A stretch of 64,000 nt of DNA from Allosphingosinicella sp042666435 (GTDB lineage Bacteria; Pseudomonadota; Alphaproteobacteria; Sphingomonadales; Sphingomonadaceae). The notes under the pieces are model-generated. The model made no database searches. It had not been told where the DNA came from and saw nothing but the letters and a program-made list of their open reading frames with translations. A program made the translations under genes and the position numbers. Below, piece after piece: positions 26,371 to 34,457 of this stretch (within the stretch, counting starts at the first letter, position 1; every line of letters starts with the position of its first letter). The stretch spans positions 744,001-808,000 of the forward strand of contig NZ_JBHTDC010000002.1 in the NCBI RefSeq assembly GCF_042666435.1. The letters are read 5' to 3'.

Positions 26371-27113
26371 CAGCGCGCCTCGTCCATCAGCGCGCGCATC
26401 TTGGCAACGCTCGCCTCGAACCCGGTGAATATGGCTTCGCCGACTAGGAAGTGGCCGATGTTGAGCTCCATGAGCTGGGGGATGGCGGCGACGGGGGCGA
26501 CATTGTCGAAGGTGAGTCCGTGGCCGGCGTGTGGTTCGATGCCGTTCTTGACGGCGAGGGCGGCGGCATCGGCGATGCGTCGAAGCTCGGCGCCGCGCCC
26601 GGCACCGTCCAGGTGCGCGTAGCGGCCAGTGTGGAATTCGACGACCGGCGCTTTCAGGTGAATCGCCGCCTCGATCTGGCGCGGGTCGGGCTCGATGAAC
26701 AGGCTGACGCGGATATTCGCCTCGGCCAAGCGGGCCACGAACGGCGCCAAGTGGTTGTGCTGGCCGGCGGCGTCGAGCCCGCCCTCCGTGGTTCGCTCCT
26801 CGCGCTTCTCGGGGACGATGCAGGCGGCGTGCGGGCGGTGCCTGAGCGCGATCTCCAGCATTTCCTCCGTCGCCGCCATTTCCAGGTTGAGCGGGATTGT
26901 AAGCCGCTCCATCAGCCGGTGAATGTCGTCGTCGGTGATATGCCGCCGGTCCTCGCGCAGATGCGCGGTGATGCCGTCGGCGCCGGCGTCGGCGGCGTCG
27001 AAGGCGGCGCGCACCGGATCGGGATGGTCGCCGCCGCGCGCGTTGCGGATCGTGGCGACGTGGTCGACATTGACGCCCAGGCGGAGGCGCCGCGCGGACA
27101 AGCGGGCGGTCAC
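26370..27113 (-). CDS. pdxJ: Pyridoxine 5'-phosphate synthase
   Basis: 247 residues. A TIM-barrel enzyme condensing 1-deoxyxylulose 5-phosphate with 1-amino-acetone-3-phosphate to pyridoxine phosphate, the last ring-forming step of DXP-dependent vitamin B6 synthesis. Signatures are LGVNVDHVATIRNARGG (about 12-28), GITAHLREDRRHI, LNLEMAAT, EKREERTTEGGLD and the C-terminal NIGHFLVGEAIF. It overlaps pyrE upstream by four bases. Confidence 0.96.
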   Translation of the reverse strand: MTARLSARRLRLGVNVDHVATIRNARGGDHPDPVRAAFDAADAGADGITAHLREDRRHITDDDIHRLMERLTIPLNLEMAATEEMLEIALRHRPHAACIVPEKREERTTEGGLDAAGQHNHLAPFVARLAEANIRVSLFIEPDPRQIEAAIHLKAPVVEFHTGRYAHLDGAGRGAELRRIADAAALAVKNGIEPHAGHGLTFDNVAPVAAIPQLMELNIGHFLVGEAIFTGFEASVAKMRALMDEAR

Positions 27114-27694
27114 GCCGCCTTCCGGCTCCCCGGCTTCTCGGCGGGAATGGCGGCGAGATCCTGTGGCAAGGCGTCGGCCTCATAGGTCGGCACCGCCAGA
27201 CTTACGAGCGGGAAGAAGGGCACGCCCAGATCCGCTTCGCCGTTCGACCGGTCGACCAGGGCGGCGGCGGCGATAACCTCGCCGCCCGCTTCCTCGACGG
27301 CCGCGATCGCCTCGCGCGAGCTGAGCCCCGTGGTCACGACATCTTCCATCAGCAACACTTTCTGGCCGGGCTTCAGCCGGAAGCCGCGGCGCAGTTCGAA
27401 AATGCCGGTCGGCCGCTCGACGAAGACCGCCTCGACTCCGAGCGCGCGGCCCATTTCGTGGCCGGCGATGATCCCGCCCATCGCGGGAGAGACGACGATC
27501 TCGATCGCCCCCCGGACATCGCGCGGCATCGTCGCCGCCAGCGCCGAAGCCAGCCGCGCCGCGCGCATCGGATCGGCCAATACCCGCGCGCATTGCAGAT
27601 AGCGCGAGCTGTGAAGCCCCGAGGAGAGGATGAAATGCCCCTCCAGCAACGCGTCGGCGGCGCGGAATTCCGCCAAAATCTCGTCTTCGCTCAT
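27110..27694 (-). CDS. pyrE: Orotate phosphoribosyltransferase
   Basis: 194 residues from ATG at 27694. The open frame extends 20 codons further without a better start. It joins orotate and PRPP to orotidine monophosphate in pyrimidine synthesis. Visible are HFILSSGLHSSRYLQC near the N-terminus, VVSPAMGGIIAGHEM, and the PRPP loop VLLMEDVVTTGLSS (about 112-125). It is the first gene of the minus-strand operon. The divergent cox promoter region lies just upstream. Confidence 0.95.
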   Translation of the reverse strand: MSEDEILAEFRAADALLEGHFILSSGLHSSRYLQCARVLADPMRAARLASALAATMPRDVRGAIEIVVSPAMGGIIAGHEMGRALGVEAVFVERPTGIFELRRGFRLKPGQKVLLMEDVVTTGLSSREAIAAVEEAGGEVIAAAALVDRSNGEADLGVPFFPLVSLAVPTYEADALPQDLAAIPAEKPGSRKAA

Positions 27695-27779
27695 TTCCGG
27701 TCCCCGGTGCGTGCCTGCTCGCCGCCAGATAGGGCCGAGCGCCTCTGTCATCAAGCTTTCGCCAAAAAGTTCGACGGGC

Positions 27780-27807
27780 TTGAGGCGCGGCCGTCCGCTG
27801 CTATAAG
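27780..27807 (+). promoter_or_regulatory. Candidate sigma-70-type promoter of the cytochrome oxidase operon
   Basis: TTGAGG (27780-27785), a 16-base spacer, then TATAAG (27802-27807), about 70 bases before the coxB start. It is the only reasonable -35/-10 pair I see in the 183-base gap between the divergent pyrE and coxB genes. Confidence 0.4.
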
Positions 27808-27877
27808 GCGCCCAATTCTACCGATCCTCGACCGAATCCATCCCGCTCCCTGTCAGGACCGGGTCCAAGGGGTTTAG

Positions 27878-28981
27878 ATGAAAGCTCTGATAAAGATAAT
27901 CGCCGTCGCCGCCGCGCTCGGCCTGTCACCCGCCACGGCCCTGGCCCAGGACGCCTTGCCGGCCCAGCCGGCGCAGGAACTGGTCGCCGAATCGCAGGCC
28001 GACCCGGCGCAGCCCGAAGAGGCGTCGCCCGACCAGGCCGAGGTCAATCCGGAAGAGCCGAGCGACGCGACCGTCGCCCAGAGCACCTATGCCAGCCAGG
28101 TCTCGCCGCGGGTCGGCGTCGGGCAGCCCGACGGGCGCATGGGCCTGCAGGAGCAGTTCACGCCGATCGGCGAGGAAGCCGCCTGGTTCCACGATGTGCT
28201 GCTGATGCCGGTGATCACGGTGATCTCGATCTTCGTGCTGGCGCTGATGCTGTGGGTCGTGATCCGCTACCGCCGCGCCGCCAACCCGACGCCGTCGCGC
28301 ACCACTCACAACACGCTGGTCGAGGTGATCTGGACTTTGGTGCCGGTGATCATCCTGGTCGTCATCGCGGTGCCGTCGATCCGGCTGCTCGCCAACCAAT
28401 ATTCGCCGCCCGAGGCCGACCTGACCGTCAAGGTTGTCGGCAACCAATGGTATTGGACCTATCAATATCCCGACCATGGCGATTTCGAGCTGGTCTCGAA
28501 CATGCTCTCGGATGAGGACGCCGCCGCGCGCGGCGAGCCTCGCCTGCTCGCCGTCGACGAGCGGATGGTGGTGCCGGTGGGCGCGACGGTGAAGCTGATC
28601 GTCACCTCGAACGACGTCATCCACGCCTTCGCCGTGCCCGCTTTCTGGAGCAAGATCGACGCCGTCCCCGGCCGCCTCAACGAAACCTGGTTCCAGGTCA
28701 AGGAGCCCGGCATCTATTACGGCCAATGCTCGGAGCTGTGCGGCGCCCGCCACGCTTATATGCCGATCGCCGTCGAGGTTGTCCCGCCCGCGCAGTTCGC
28801 CGCCTGGGTCGCCTCCAAGGGCGGCACCATGCCCGGCGCCGCGCCCGCCGCGTCCGCGGAAGCGAGCGCGGCCCCCTCGACCGACACAGACGGCATTCTC
28901 GAGCCCACATTGGTGAATGCCACGCAAGCCGCCGTTCCCGTCGAACAGGCCGCCACGTCCAATCCAGGAATCGCAGAATGA
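27878..28981 (+). CDS. coxB: Cytochrome c oxidase subunit II
   Basis: 367 residues. A signal peptide (cleavage near ALAQ) precedes an unusual Pro/Ala/Glu/Gln-rich linker of about 55 residues, two membrane helices (about 105-165) and the periplasmic cupredoxin domain. The CuA site is intact: the QWYWTYQYP aromatic patch, HAFAVP, and CSELCGARHAYMPI with both Cys, His and Met. It accepts electrons from cytochrome c and passes them to heme a. The C-terminus carries about 50 extra low-complexity Ala/Pro/Thr residues. The stop overlaps the ctaD start by four bases. Confidence 0.96.
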   Translation: MKALIKIIAVAAALGLSPATALAQDALPAQPAQELVAESQADPAQPEEASPDQAEVNPEEPSDATVAQSTYASQVSPRVGVGQPDGRMGLQEQFTPIGEEAAWFHDVLLMPVITVISIFVLALMLWVVIRYRRAANPTPSRTTHNTLVEVIWTLVPVIILVVIAVPSIRLLANQYSPPEADLTVKVVGNQWYWTYQYPDHGDFELVSNMLSDEDAAARGEPRLLAVDERMVVPVGATVKLIVTSNDVIHAFAVPAFWSKIDAVPGRLNETWFQVKEPGIYYGQCSELCGARHAYMPIAVEVVPPAQFAAWVASKGGTMPGAAPAASAEASAAPSTDTDGILEPTLVNATQAAVPVEQAATSNPGIAE

Positions 28982-30648
28982 CCGACACGACCGCAAACCC
29001 TGGCGCACACGCCGCCCATTTCGAGGCGTCGCATGCCCATGACGCGCACGCGGACCACAAGCCCGCTTTCTTCGCGCGCTGGTTCATGTCGACCAATCAC
29101 AAGGACATCGGCACCCTCTACCTGATCTTCGCGATCATGGCCGGCATCATCGGCGGCGCGATCTCGGGGCTGATGCGCTGGGAGCTCGCCGAGCCCGGCA
29201 TCCAGTATCTGGAAGCCTGGTCGGGCGCTGCCTCGTTCGACGAGGCGCTGCACCTGTGGAACGTGCTGATCACCGCGCACGGCCTCATCATGGTCTTCTT
29301 CATGGTCATGCCGGCGATGATCGGCGGCTTCGGCAACTGGTTCGTGCCGCTGATGATCGGCGCGCCCGACATGGCCTTTCCACGCATGAACAATATCAGC
29401 TTCTGGCTGCTCGTCCCGGCCTTCATGCTGCTTTTGGGCTCGGTCTTCGTCTCCGGCGGCACCGGCATGGGAGCCGGCACCGGCTGGACGCTTTATGCGC
29501 CGCTTTCGACCAGCGGCTCTTCCGGTCCGTCGGTCGACCTGGTGATCTTCTCGCTCCATCTCGCGGGCGCCAGCTCCATTCTCGGCGCGATCAACTTCAT
29601 CACCACCATCTTCAACATGCGCGCGCCGGGCATGACGCTCCACAAAATGCCTTTGTTCGTCTGGTCGGTGCTGATCACCGCCTTCCTGCTGCTGCTCGCG
29701 CTCCCGGTGCTCGCCGGCGGGATCACGATGCTGCTGACCGACCGCAATTTCGGCACCGCCTTCTTCGACGCCTCGGGCGGCGGAGATCCCGTGCTCTACC
29801 AGCATCTATTCTGGTTCTTCGGCCACCCCGAGGTCTACATCATGATCCTGCCGGGCTTCGGTATGGTCAGCCAGATCGTCGCGACCTTCAGCCGCAAGCC
29901 CGTCTTCGGCTATCTCGGCATGGCCTATGCCATGGTCGCGATCGGCGTCGTCGGCTTCATCGTCTGGGCGCACCACATGTTCACCGTCGGCATGGACGTG
30001 AACACCAAGATGTACTTCACCGCGGCGACGATGGTGATCGCGGTGCCGACCGGCATCAAGATCTTCTCGTGGATCGCGACCATGTGGGGCGGCAGCCTCA
30101 CCTTCCAGACACCGATGATGTGGGCTTTGGGCTTCATCTTCATGTTCACGGTCGGCGGCGTCACCGGCGTCGTCCTCGCCAATGGCGGCATCGATAATTA
30201 CATGCACGACACTTATTATGTCGTCGCCCATTTCCACTATGTGCTCTCGCTGGGCGCCGTGTTCGGCCTGTTCGCCGGCTGGTATTACTGGTTCGGCAAG
30301 ATGTGGGGGAAGCAGTATAACGAGCTGCTCGGCCAGCTCCACTTCTGGGTGTTCTTCATCGGCGTGAACATCCTGTTCTTCCCAATGCATTTCCTGGGGC
30401 TGGACGGCATGCCGCGCCGCTATCCGGATTATCCGGACGCCTATGCGGGATGGAACGAGTTCGCCAGCTACGGCTATGTGATCATGGCCGTCGGCATGAT
30501 CTTCTTCTTCGTCAACCTCGTCTGGTCGCTGGCCGCGGGCAAGAAGGCTCCGGCCAATCCCTGGGGCGAAGGCGCGACGACGCTCGAATGGACCTTGTCG
30601 AGCCCGCCGCCCTTCCACCAGTTCGAGACGCTGCCGAAGATCGACTGA
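28978..30648 (+). CDS. ctaD: Cytochrome c oxidase subunit I
   Basis: 556 residues from ATG at 28978, overlapping coxB (ATGA). The His-rich N-terminal tail (HAAHFEASHAHDAHADH) precedes twelve membrane spans. Key parts are STNHKDIGTLYLIF at the start, the CuB/Tyr cross-link motif WFFGHPEVYIMILPGFG (near 279), HHMFTVGMD and the heme-ligand HDTYYVVAHFHYVLS. It houses heme a and the heme a3-CuB centre that reduces oxygen and pumps protons in the inner membrane. This is the aa3, A-family type, judged by the Tyr next to HPEV. Confidence 0.97.
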   Translation: MTDTTANPGAHAAHFEASHAHDAHADHKPAFFARWFMSTNHKDIGTLYLIFAIMAGIIGGAISGLMRWELAEPGIQYLEAWSGAASFDEALHLWNVLITAHGLIMVFFMVMPAMIGGFGNWFVPLMIGAPDMAFPRMNNISFWLLVPAFMLLLGSVFVSGGTGMGAGTGWTLYAPLSTSGSSGPSVDLVIFSLHLAGASSILGAINFITTIFNMRAPGMTLHKMPLFVWSVLITAFLLLLALPVLAGGITMLLTDRNFGTAFFDASGGGDPVLYQHLFWFFGHPEVYIMILPGFGMVSQIVATFSRKPVFGYLGMAYAMVAIGVVGFIVWAHHMFTVGMDVNTKMYFTAATMVIAVPTGIKIFSWIATMWGGSLTFQTPMMWALGFIFMFTVGGVTGVVLANGGIDNYMHDTYYVVAHFHYVLSLGAVFGLFAGWYYWFGKMWGKQYNELLGQLHFWVFFIGVNILFFPMHFLGLDGMPRRYPDYPDAYAGWNEFASYGYVIMAVGMIFFFVNLVWSLAAGKKAPANPWGEGATTLEWTLSSPPPFHQFETLPKID

Positions 30649-30666
30649 AGCAAGACACGATAACAC

Positions 30667-30743
30667 CCGTCATTCCAGCGAAAGCTGGAATCTCTCTTCC
30701 TTTCGAAAGAGAAGTGAGACCCCAGCTTTCGCTGGGGTGACGG
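30667..30743. repeat. REP-like palindromic element between ctaD and ctaB
   Basis: CCGTCATTCCAGCGAAAGCT near the left end and AGCTTTCGCTGGGGTGACGG at the right end form a long inverted repeat. Each arm is itself a small hairpin (CCAGCGAAAGCTGG, CCCAGCTTTCGCTGGG). It is one of four such elements within the cox region. It may work as an mRNA processing or stability structure, separating expression of the catalytic subunit from assembly factors. Confidence 0.8.
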
Positions 30744-30756
30744 CGGAGTGAATGCT

Positions 30757-31668
30757 ATGACGACAACCGTGTTGGAGCAAAGCCCGGCCATCACCGCCGA
30801 CTGGCGGGATTTCGTCGCCTTGACGAAGCCGCGCGTGATGACGCTCGTCGTCTTCACGGGGCTCTGCGGCCTGTTGGTGGCGCCGGCGCCGATCCATCCT
30901 GTGCTCGCCTTCACCGCGATCCTGTGCATCGCGCTTGGCGCGGGCGCGGCGGCGGCGCTTAACCAATGGTATGAGGCCGATCTCGACGCCTTGATGAAGC
31001 GCACCCGCAACCGCCCGCTTCCGGCCGGCCGCATGGAGCGCCAGAGCGCGCTGCATTTCGGAGTGGGCCTGGGCGTCTTTTCGGTGCTGCTGATGGGGCT
31101 CGCGACCAACTGGCTGGCCGCCGCGGTGCTCGCCGTCTCGATCCTCTTCTACGTGCTCGTATACACCGTCTGGCTGAAGCGCCGGACGCCGCAGAACATC
31201 GTCATTGGCGGCGCGGCGGGCGCCTTCCCGCCGATGATCGGCTGGGCGGCGGTGACCGGCGACGTCACCCTGCTGCCATTCCTTCTCTTCACCCTGATCT
31301 TCCTGTGGACGCCGCCGCATTTCTGGGCGCTGTCGCTGTTCGTCCGCTCCGATTACGCCAATGCCGGGGTGCCGATGCTTCCGGTCGTCTCCGGCCCGAC
31401 GGTGACCCGCCAGCAGATCGCGCTCTACACCCTGCCCATGGCGGCTGCGGCCACCGCCCCCTGGCCGCTCGGTCTCGCCGGCGCCTTCTACGGCATCTCG
31501 GCGAGCGCGCTCAGCCTGCTCTTCCTGATCCTCTCGCTCCGCGTGCTGGCCAACCGCGCGACCGATCCGGCCGCGATGAAGCCCGAGAAAAGGCTGTTCG
31601 CTTTCTCGATCGTCTATCTGTTCGCCATCTTCGGCGCGCTGGTTCTCGACCGGTGGCTGCTGGCATGA
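30757..31668 (+). CDS. ctaB: Protoheme IX farnesyltransferase (heme O synthase)
   Basis: 303 residues from ATG at 30757, with GGAG eight bases upstream. A GTG three codons earlier is less likely. A UbiA-fold membrane enzyme with nine spans. The prenyl-diphosphate-binding motifs are NQWYEADLDALMKRTRNRPLP (about 68-90) and DYANAGVPMLPVV, and TPPHFWALSLF is the COX10 signature. It converts heme b to heme o on the way to heme a for the neighbouring oxidase. Confidence 0.96.
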   Translation: MTTTVLEQSPAITADWRDFVALTKPRVMTLVVFTGLCGLLVAPAPIHPVLAFTAILCIALGAGAAAALNQWYEADLDALMKRTRNRPLPAGRMERQSALHFGVGLGVFSVLLMGLATNWLAAAVLAVSILFYVLVYTVWLKRRTPQNIVIGGAAGAFPPMIGWAAVTGDVTLLPFLLFTLIFLWTPPHFWALSLFVRSDYANAGVPMLPVVSGPTVTRQQIALYTLPMAAAATAPWPLGLAGAFYGISASALSLLFLILSLRVLANRATDPAAMKPEKRLFAFSIVYLFAIFGALVLDRWLLA

Positions 31669-31802
31669 CCGCGCCCGATCCCGATCAGGACAAGATCCGC
31701 GCCCGCCAGCGCAGCCGCGCGATCATGCTCGGCATCGCGCTCGCCGCCTTCGTCATCCTCCTTTATGCGATCACCATCGCCAAGATGAGTATCAACCAGT
31801 GA
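31665..31802 (+). CDS. CoxF-like single-span protein
   Basis: 45 residues from ATG at 31665, overlapping ctaB by four bases and ctaG by four bases (GTGA). The charged N-terminus (DPDQDKIRARQRSRAI) is followed by one membrane helix (about 20-40). Alphaproteobacterial cox operons usually carry such a small protein in this slot, called CoxF, thought to aid oxidase assembly. It is too short for strong sequence proof, but the coupled overlaps make translation very likely. Confidence 0.8.
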   Translation: MTAPDPDQDKIRARQRSRAIMLGIALAAFVILLYAITIAKMSINQ

Positions 31803-32353
31803 CCACCCTCGCCCAGAAGAACGGCCGCACCGCCGCCATCGGCGCCCTGATAGCCATAGCCATGGTCGGCCTCGCCTTCGCCAGCGTGCCGCTCTATCGC
31901 CTGTTCTGCCAGGTCACCGGTTTCGCCGGCACGACCCAGCGCGCCGATGCCGCCGACCTTCCGACCGCGCCCGTCGGCAAGATCATCTCGGTTCGCTTCG
32001 ACGCCAATACCAATTCCGCTTTGCCCTGGTCGTTCGAGCCCGAGGAACATGTCCAGCGCGTCGCGATCGGCGCCCGCGACATGGCCTTCTACAATGCGAA
32101 GAACCTGTCCGACAAACCCGTCACCGGCACCGCGACCTTCAACGTCACGCCCGCCCAGGCCGGGCAGTATTTCAGCAAGATCCAGTGCTTCTGCTTCACC
32201 GAGCAGACGCTGAAGCCCGGCGAGGAAATGCGGATGCCGGTGGTGTTCTTCGTCGATCCGAGGATTCTCGACGATCCGGACGCCAGCGATATCAGCGAGA
32301 TCACCTTGAGCTACACATTTTATCCCGTGGACGAGCCGGGGAGCCAGGGTTAG
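31799..32353 (+). CDS. ctaG: Cytochrome c oxidase assembly protein CtaG (Cox11)
   Basis: 184 residues from GTG at 31799. An N-terminal membrane anchor (about 10-30, ending VPLYRLFCQVTG) precedes an immunoglobulin-like periplasmic domain. The copper-binding CFCF motif is in KIQCFCFTEQTLKPGEEMRMPVVFFVDP with family spacing. It delivers copper to the CuB site of subunit I. A palindromic repeat follows the stop. Confidence 0.95.
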   Translation: MTTLAQKNGRTAAIGALIAIAMVGLAFASVPLYRLFCQVTGFAGTTQRADAADLPTAPVGKIISVRFDANTNSALPWSFEPEEHVQRVAIGARDMAFYNAKNLSDKPVTGTATFNVTPAQAGQYFSKIQCFCFTEQTLKPGEEMRMPVVFFVDPRILDDPDASDISEITLSYTFYPVDEPGSQG

Positions 32354-32362
32354 AGAAACCAC

Positions 32363-32439
32363 CGTCATGCCGGCGCAGGCCGGCATCTCAGGACGTTGAG
32401 GCACTGCATCACGAGACCCCGGCCTTCGCCGGCGTGACG
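32363..32439. repeat. REP-like palindromic element between ctaG and ctaE
   Basis: Left end CGTCATGCCGGCGCAGGCCG, right end CCCCGGCCTTCGCCGGCGTG followed by ACG: an inverted repeat of the same family as those at 30667 and 35693, with about 35 bases between the arms. Confidence 0.78.
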
Positions 32440-32462
32440 ATTAAACGAGGACGAGACGCGAC

Positions 32463-33287
32463 ATGGCCGGAGCCAAGACCCACGATTTCCACATCCTACC
32501 GCCGAGCATCTGGCCGTTCGTCGGCAGCTTCTCGGCGCTCGCCATGGCGGTGGGCGGGGTCATGTGGATGCACGATTATGCGGGCGGCGGCTACGTCTTC
32601 TTCGCCGGCCTGATCGCCGTCCTGTTCACGATGTTCAGCTGGTGGGCCGACGTCGTCCGGGAATCGCATGCCGGCGATCACACCCCGGTCGTCCAGCTTC
32701 ACCTGCGCTACGGCATGATCCTGTTCATCGCTTCGGAGGTGATGTTTTTCGTCGCCTGGTTCTGGGCCTATTTCAACGCGGCTCTGTTCCCGCCGGCGGT
32801 GGAATCGGTCGGCGGCGTCTGGCCGCCCGAAGGCATGGCGGTGCTCAACCCCTTCGGCTATCCCTTGCTCAACACCTTGATCCTGCTCTGCTCGGGGACG
32901 ACGGTCACCTGGGCGCACCACGCCCTCATCAACGGCGATCGGGACGGCCTTAAGAAGGGCCTGTGGGCGACGATCGGGCTCGGCCTGCTGTTCACCGCCA
33001 TTCAGGCCTATGAATATGCCCATGCCCCCTTCTTTTTCTCGGGGCCGGAATCGAATATCTACGGCACGACCTTCATGATGGCGACGGGCTTCCACGGCTT
33101 CCACGTCATCGTCGGCACGATCTTCCTGATCGTCTGTCTGATCCGTTCCTATCGCGGCGATTTCACGCCGCGCCAGCATTTCGGTTTCGAAGCGGCGGCC
33201 TGGTACTGGCATTTCGTCGACGTCGTCTGGCTGTTCCTGTTCCTCGCCATCTATGTCTGGGGCGGCTGGGGCGCGGTATATCATTGA
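32463..33287 (+). CDS. ctaE: Cytochrome c oxidase subunit III
   Basis: 274 residues with seven membrane spans. It begins KTHDFHILPPSIWPFVGSFS, and the lipid-pocket motifs SEVMFFVAWFWAYF (about 94-107), FLIVCLIRSYRG and the closing HFGFEAAAWYWHFVDVVWLFLF are all present. Subunit III stabilises the proton-uptake path and binds lipids within the oxidase. Confidence 0.97.
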   Translation: MAGAKTHDFHILPPSIWPFVGSFSALAMAVGGVMWMHDYAGGGYVFFAGLIAVLFTMFSWWADVVRESHAGDHTPVVQLHLRYGMILFIASEVMFFVAWFWAYFNAALFPPAVESVGGVWPPEGMAVLNPFGYPLLNTLILLCSGTTVTWAHHALINGDRDGLKKGLWATIGLGLLFTAIQAYEYAHAPFFFSGPESNIYGTTFMMATGFHGFHVIVGTIFLIVCLIRSYRGDFTPRQHFGFEAAAWYWHFVDVVWLFLFLAIYVWGGWGAVYH

Positions 33288-33407
33288 CGGTCCTTCGAGA
33301 CGGGTCTTCGCCAGGCTCAGCCCCTCCTCAGGATGAGCGGACTGCCAAGCCTCTCGCTCATCCTGAGGAGCCGTTGAGCGAAGTCGAAACGGCGTCTCGA
33401 AGGACCG
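33288..33407. repeat. REP-like palindromic element between ctaE and the DUF983 gene
   Basis: CGGTCCTTCGAGACG at 33288 is matched by CGTCTCGAAGGACCG at 33393, perfect over 15 bases. Inner arms CTCCTCAGGATGAGCGG and CGCTCATCCTGAGGAG also pair. It starts one base after the ctaE stop and ends two bases before the next ATG, so it has inserted exactly into the gap and supplies the leader of the next gene. Confidence 0.85.
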
Positions 33408-33409
33408 CG

Positions 33410-33775
33410 ATGTTCAAGCCGCCAGGCCTCGCCGAAGCCGCTCTCAAGGGCGTCTGTCCCCGCTGCGGGGCGAAATCGCTGTTCCACGGCCCCGTAGCCT
33501 TCGCGCCCGAATGCCCCGCCTGCGGGCTCGATTTCTCCGCGTTCAACGTCGGCGACGGCCCGGCTGCCTTCCTGATCCTGATAGTCGGCGCGCTGATCAC
33601 CGGCTTGGCAATTGCTCTGGAACTCGCCGCCGAACCGGCTTTCTGGGTTCACCTCCTGCTATGGCCCGTAGTCACCCTGGCGGCCGTGCTCGGTTCGCTG
33701 CGCCTCGCCAAGGCGGCCCTCCTCGCGATCGAATACAGGAACGGCGCACGCGAGGGCCGGATCGGGGACGCATGA
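33410..33775 (+). CDS. DUF983 family membrane protein
   Basis: 121 residues from ATG at 33410. The 42 extra upstream codons are translated repeat DNA. A zinc-ribbon-like start (GVCPRCGAKSLFHG, then CPACGLDF: two CxxC pairs) is followed by two membrane helices (about 45-65 and 72-92). DUF983 genes are regular members of alphaproteobacterial cox operons, presumably assisting oxidase assembly. The stop overlaps surf1 by four bases. Confidence 0.88.
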   Translation: MFKPPGLAEAALKGVCPRCGAKSLFHGPVAFAPECPACGLDFSAFNVGDGPAAFLILIVGALITGLAIALELAAEPAFWVHLLLWPVVTLAAVLGSLRLAKAALLAIEYRNGAREGRIGDA

Positions 33776-34329
33776 TGCGGCTGCCCTTCTTCCCCACCCT
33801 GATCGTCGCCGCCGCCGTCGTTACGATGATCGTCCTCGGCGTCTGGCAGCTGCAGCGGGCCGAGTGGAAGGAGGGGCTGATCGCCGACCTGAAGCGCTCG
33901 CAGGGCGACAGGGCCACCTCCCTCACCTGTACGATGAACGGCAGGCCGGAGGTTCGCGCCGGCCGCAACCTCGCCGGAGAGGTGGGCTACCGCTATCTCA
34001 TTCCCTGCCGCTCCGGCGAAGAGACAGCCGGCGGGGCCGCCGCAAGCGAAACGACGATCGACATCGGCTGGTCGAAGCGGCCCCACGCCGTTCCCAGCGT
34101 TGCTCTCACGCGCGCCTTTACCGGCACCTGGTCCGGCGGCGGGCAGAGCGCGAACCGGACTTTTGTCCTCGACGCGCCGGTCCCGCCACTCGAGCAAAGC
34201 GGCGTGCCGTCACCCGCGGATCTTCCGAACAACCACTTGCTCTACGCCATCCAATGGTTCTTCTTCGCCGCGGCGGCGGCGGTGATCTACCTGCTCGCGC
34301 TCAGGCGGCGGCGGGGGCGCCCCGATTAA
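33772..34329 (+). CDS. SURF1 family cytochrome oxidase assembly protein, compact form
   Basis: 185 residues. N- and C-terminal membrane helices (about 6-24 and 160-178) enclose a periplasmic domain, the SURF1 layout. LGVWQLQRAEWKEGLI at the start and PNNHLLYAIQWFFFAAAAAVIYL at the end are typical, while the middle part is about 50 residues shorter than usual. SURF1 helps insert heme a into subunit I. Start overlaps the DUF983 stop by four bases (ATGA). The next 128 bases before the M16 gene hold nothing recognisable. Confidence 0.88.
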   Translation: MMRLPFFPTLIVAAAVVTMIVLGVWQLQRAEWKEGLIADLKRSQGDRATSLTCTMNGRPEVRAGRNLAGEVGYRYLIPCRSGEETAGGAAASETTIDIGWSKRPHAVPSVALTRAFTGTWSGGGQSANRTFVLDAPVPPLEQSGVPSPADLPNNHLLYAIQWFFFAAAAAVIYLLALRRRRGRPD

Positions 34330-34457
34330 ATCATTTTCCTACCGGCCCCGCGATCACTACATTCGGAAAGCAGGCCCCGCCCCAGCCATGAAACGATTTG
34401 AAACGGCCCGATGTTTGTAGCCGTGACCGAGAACTTTAGGACCTTTCGCCTGCCACG

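Noticed and set aside
33284..33409. A 42-codon N-terminal extension of the DUF983 protein.
   Set aside because: It is the translated palindromic repeat; DUF983 homology starts at the ATG at 33410 with the zinc-ribbon segment.
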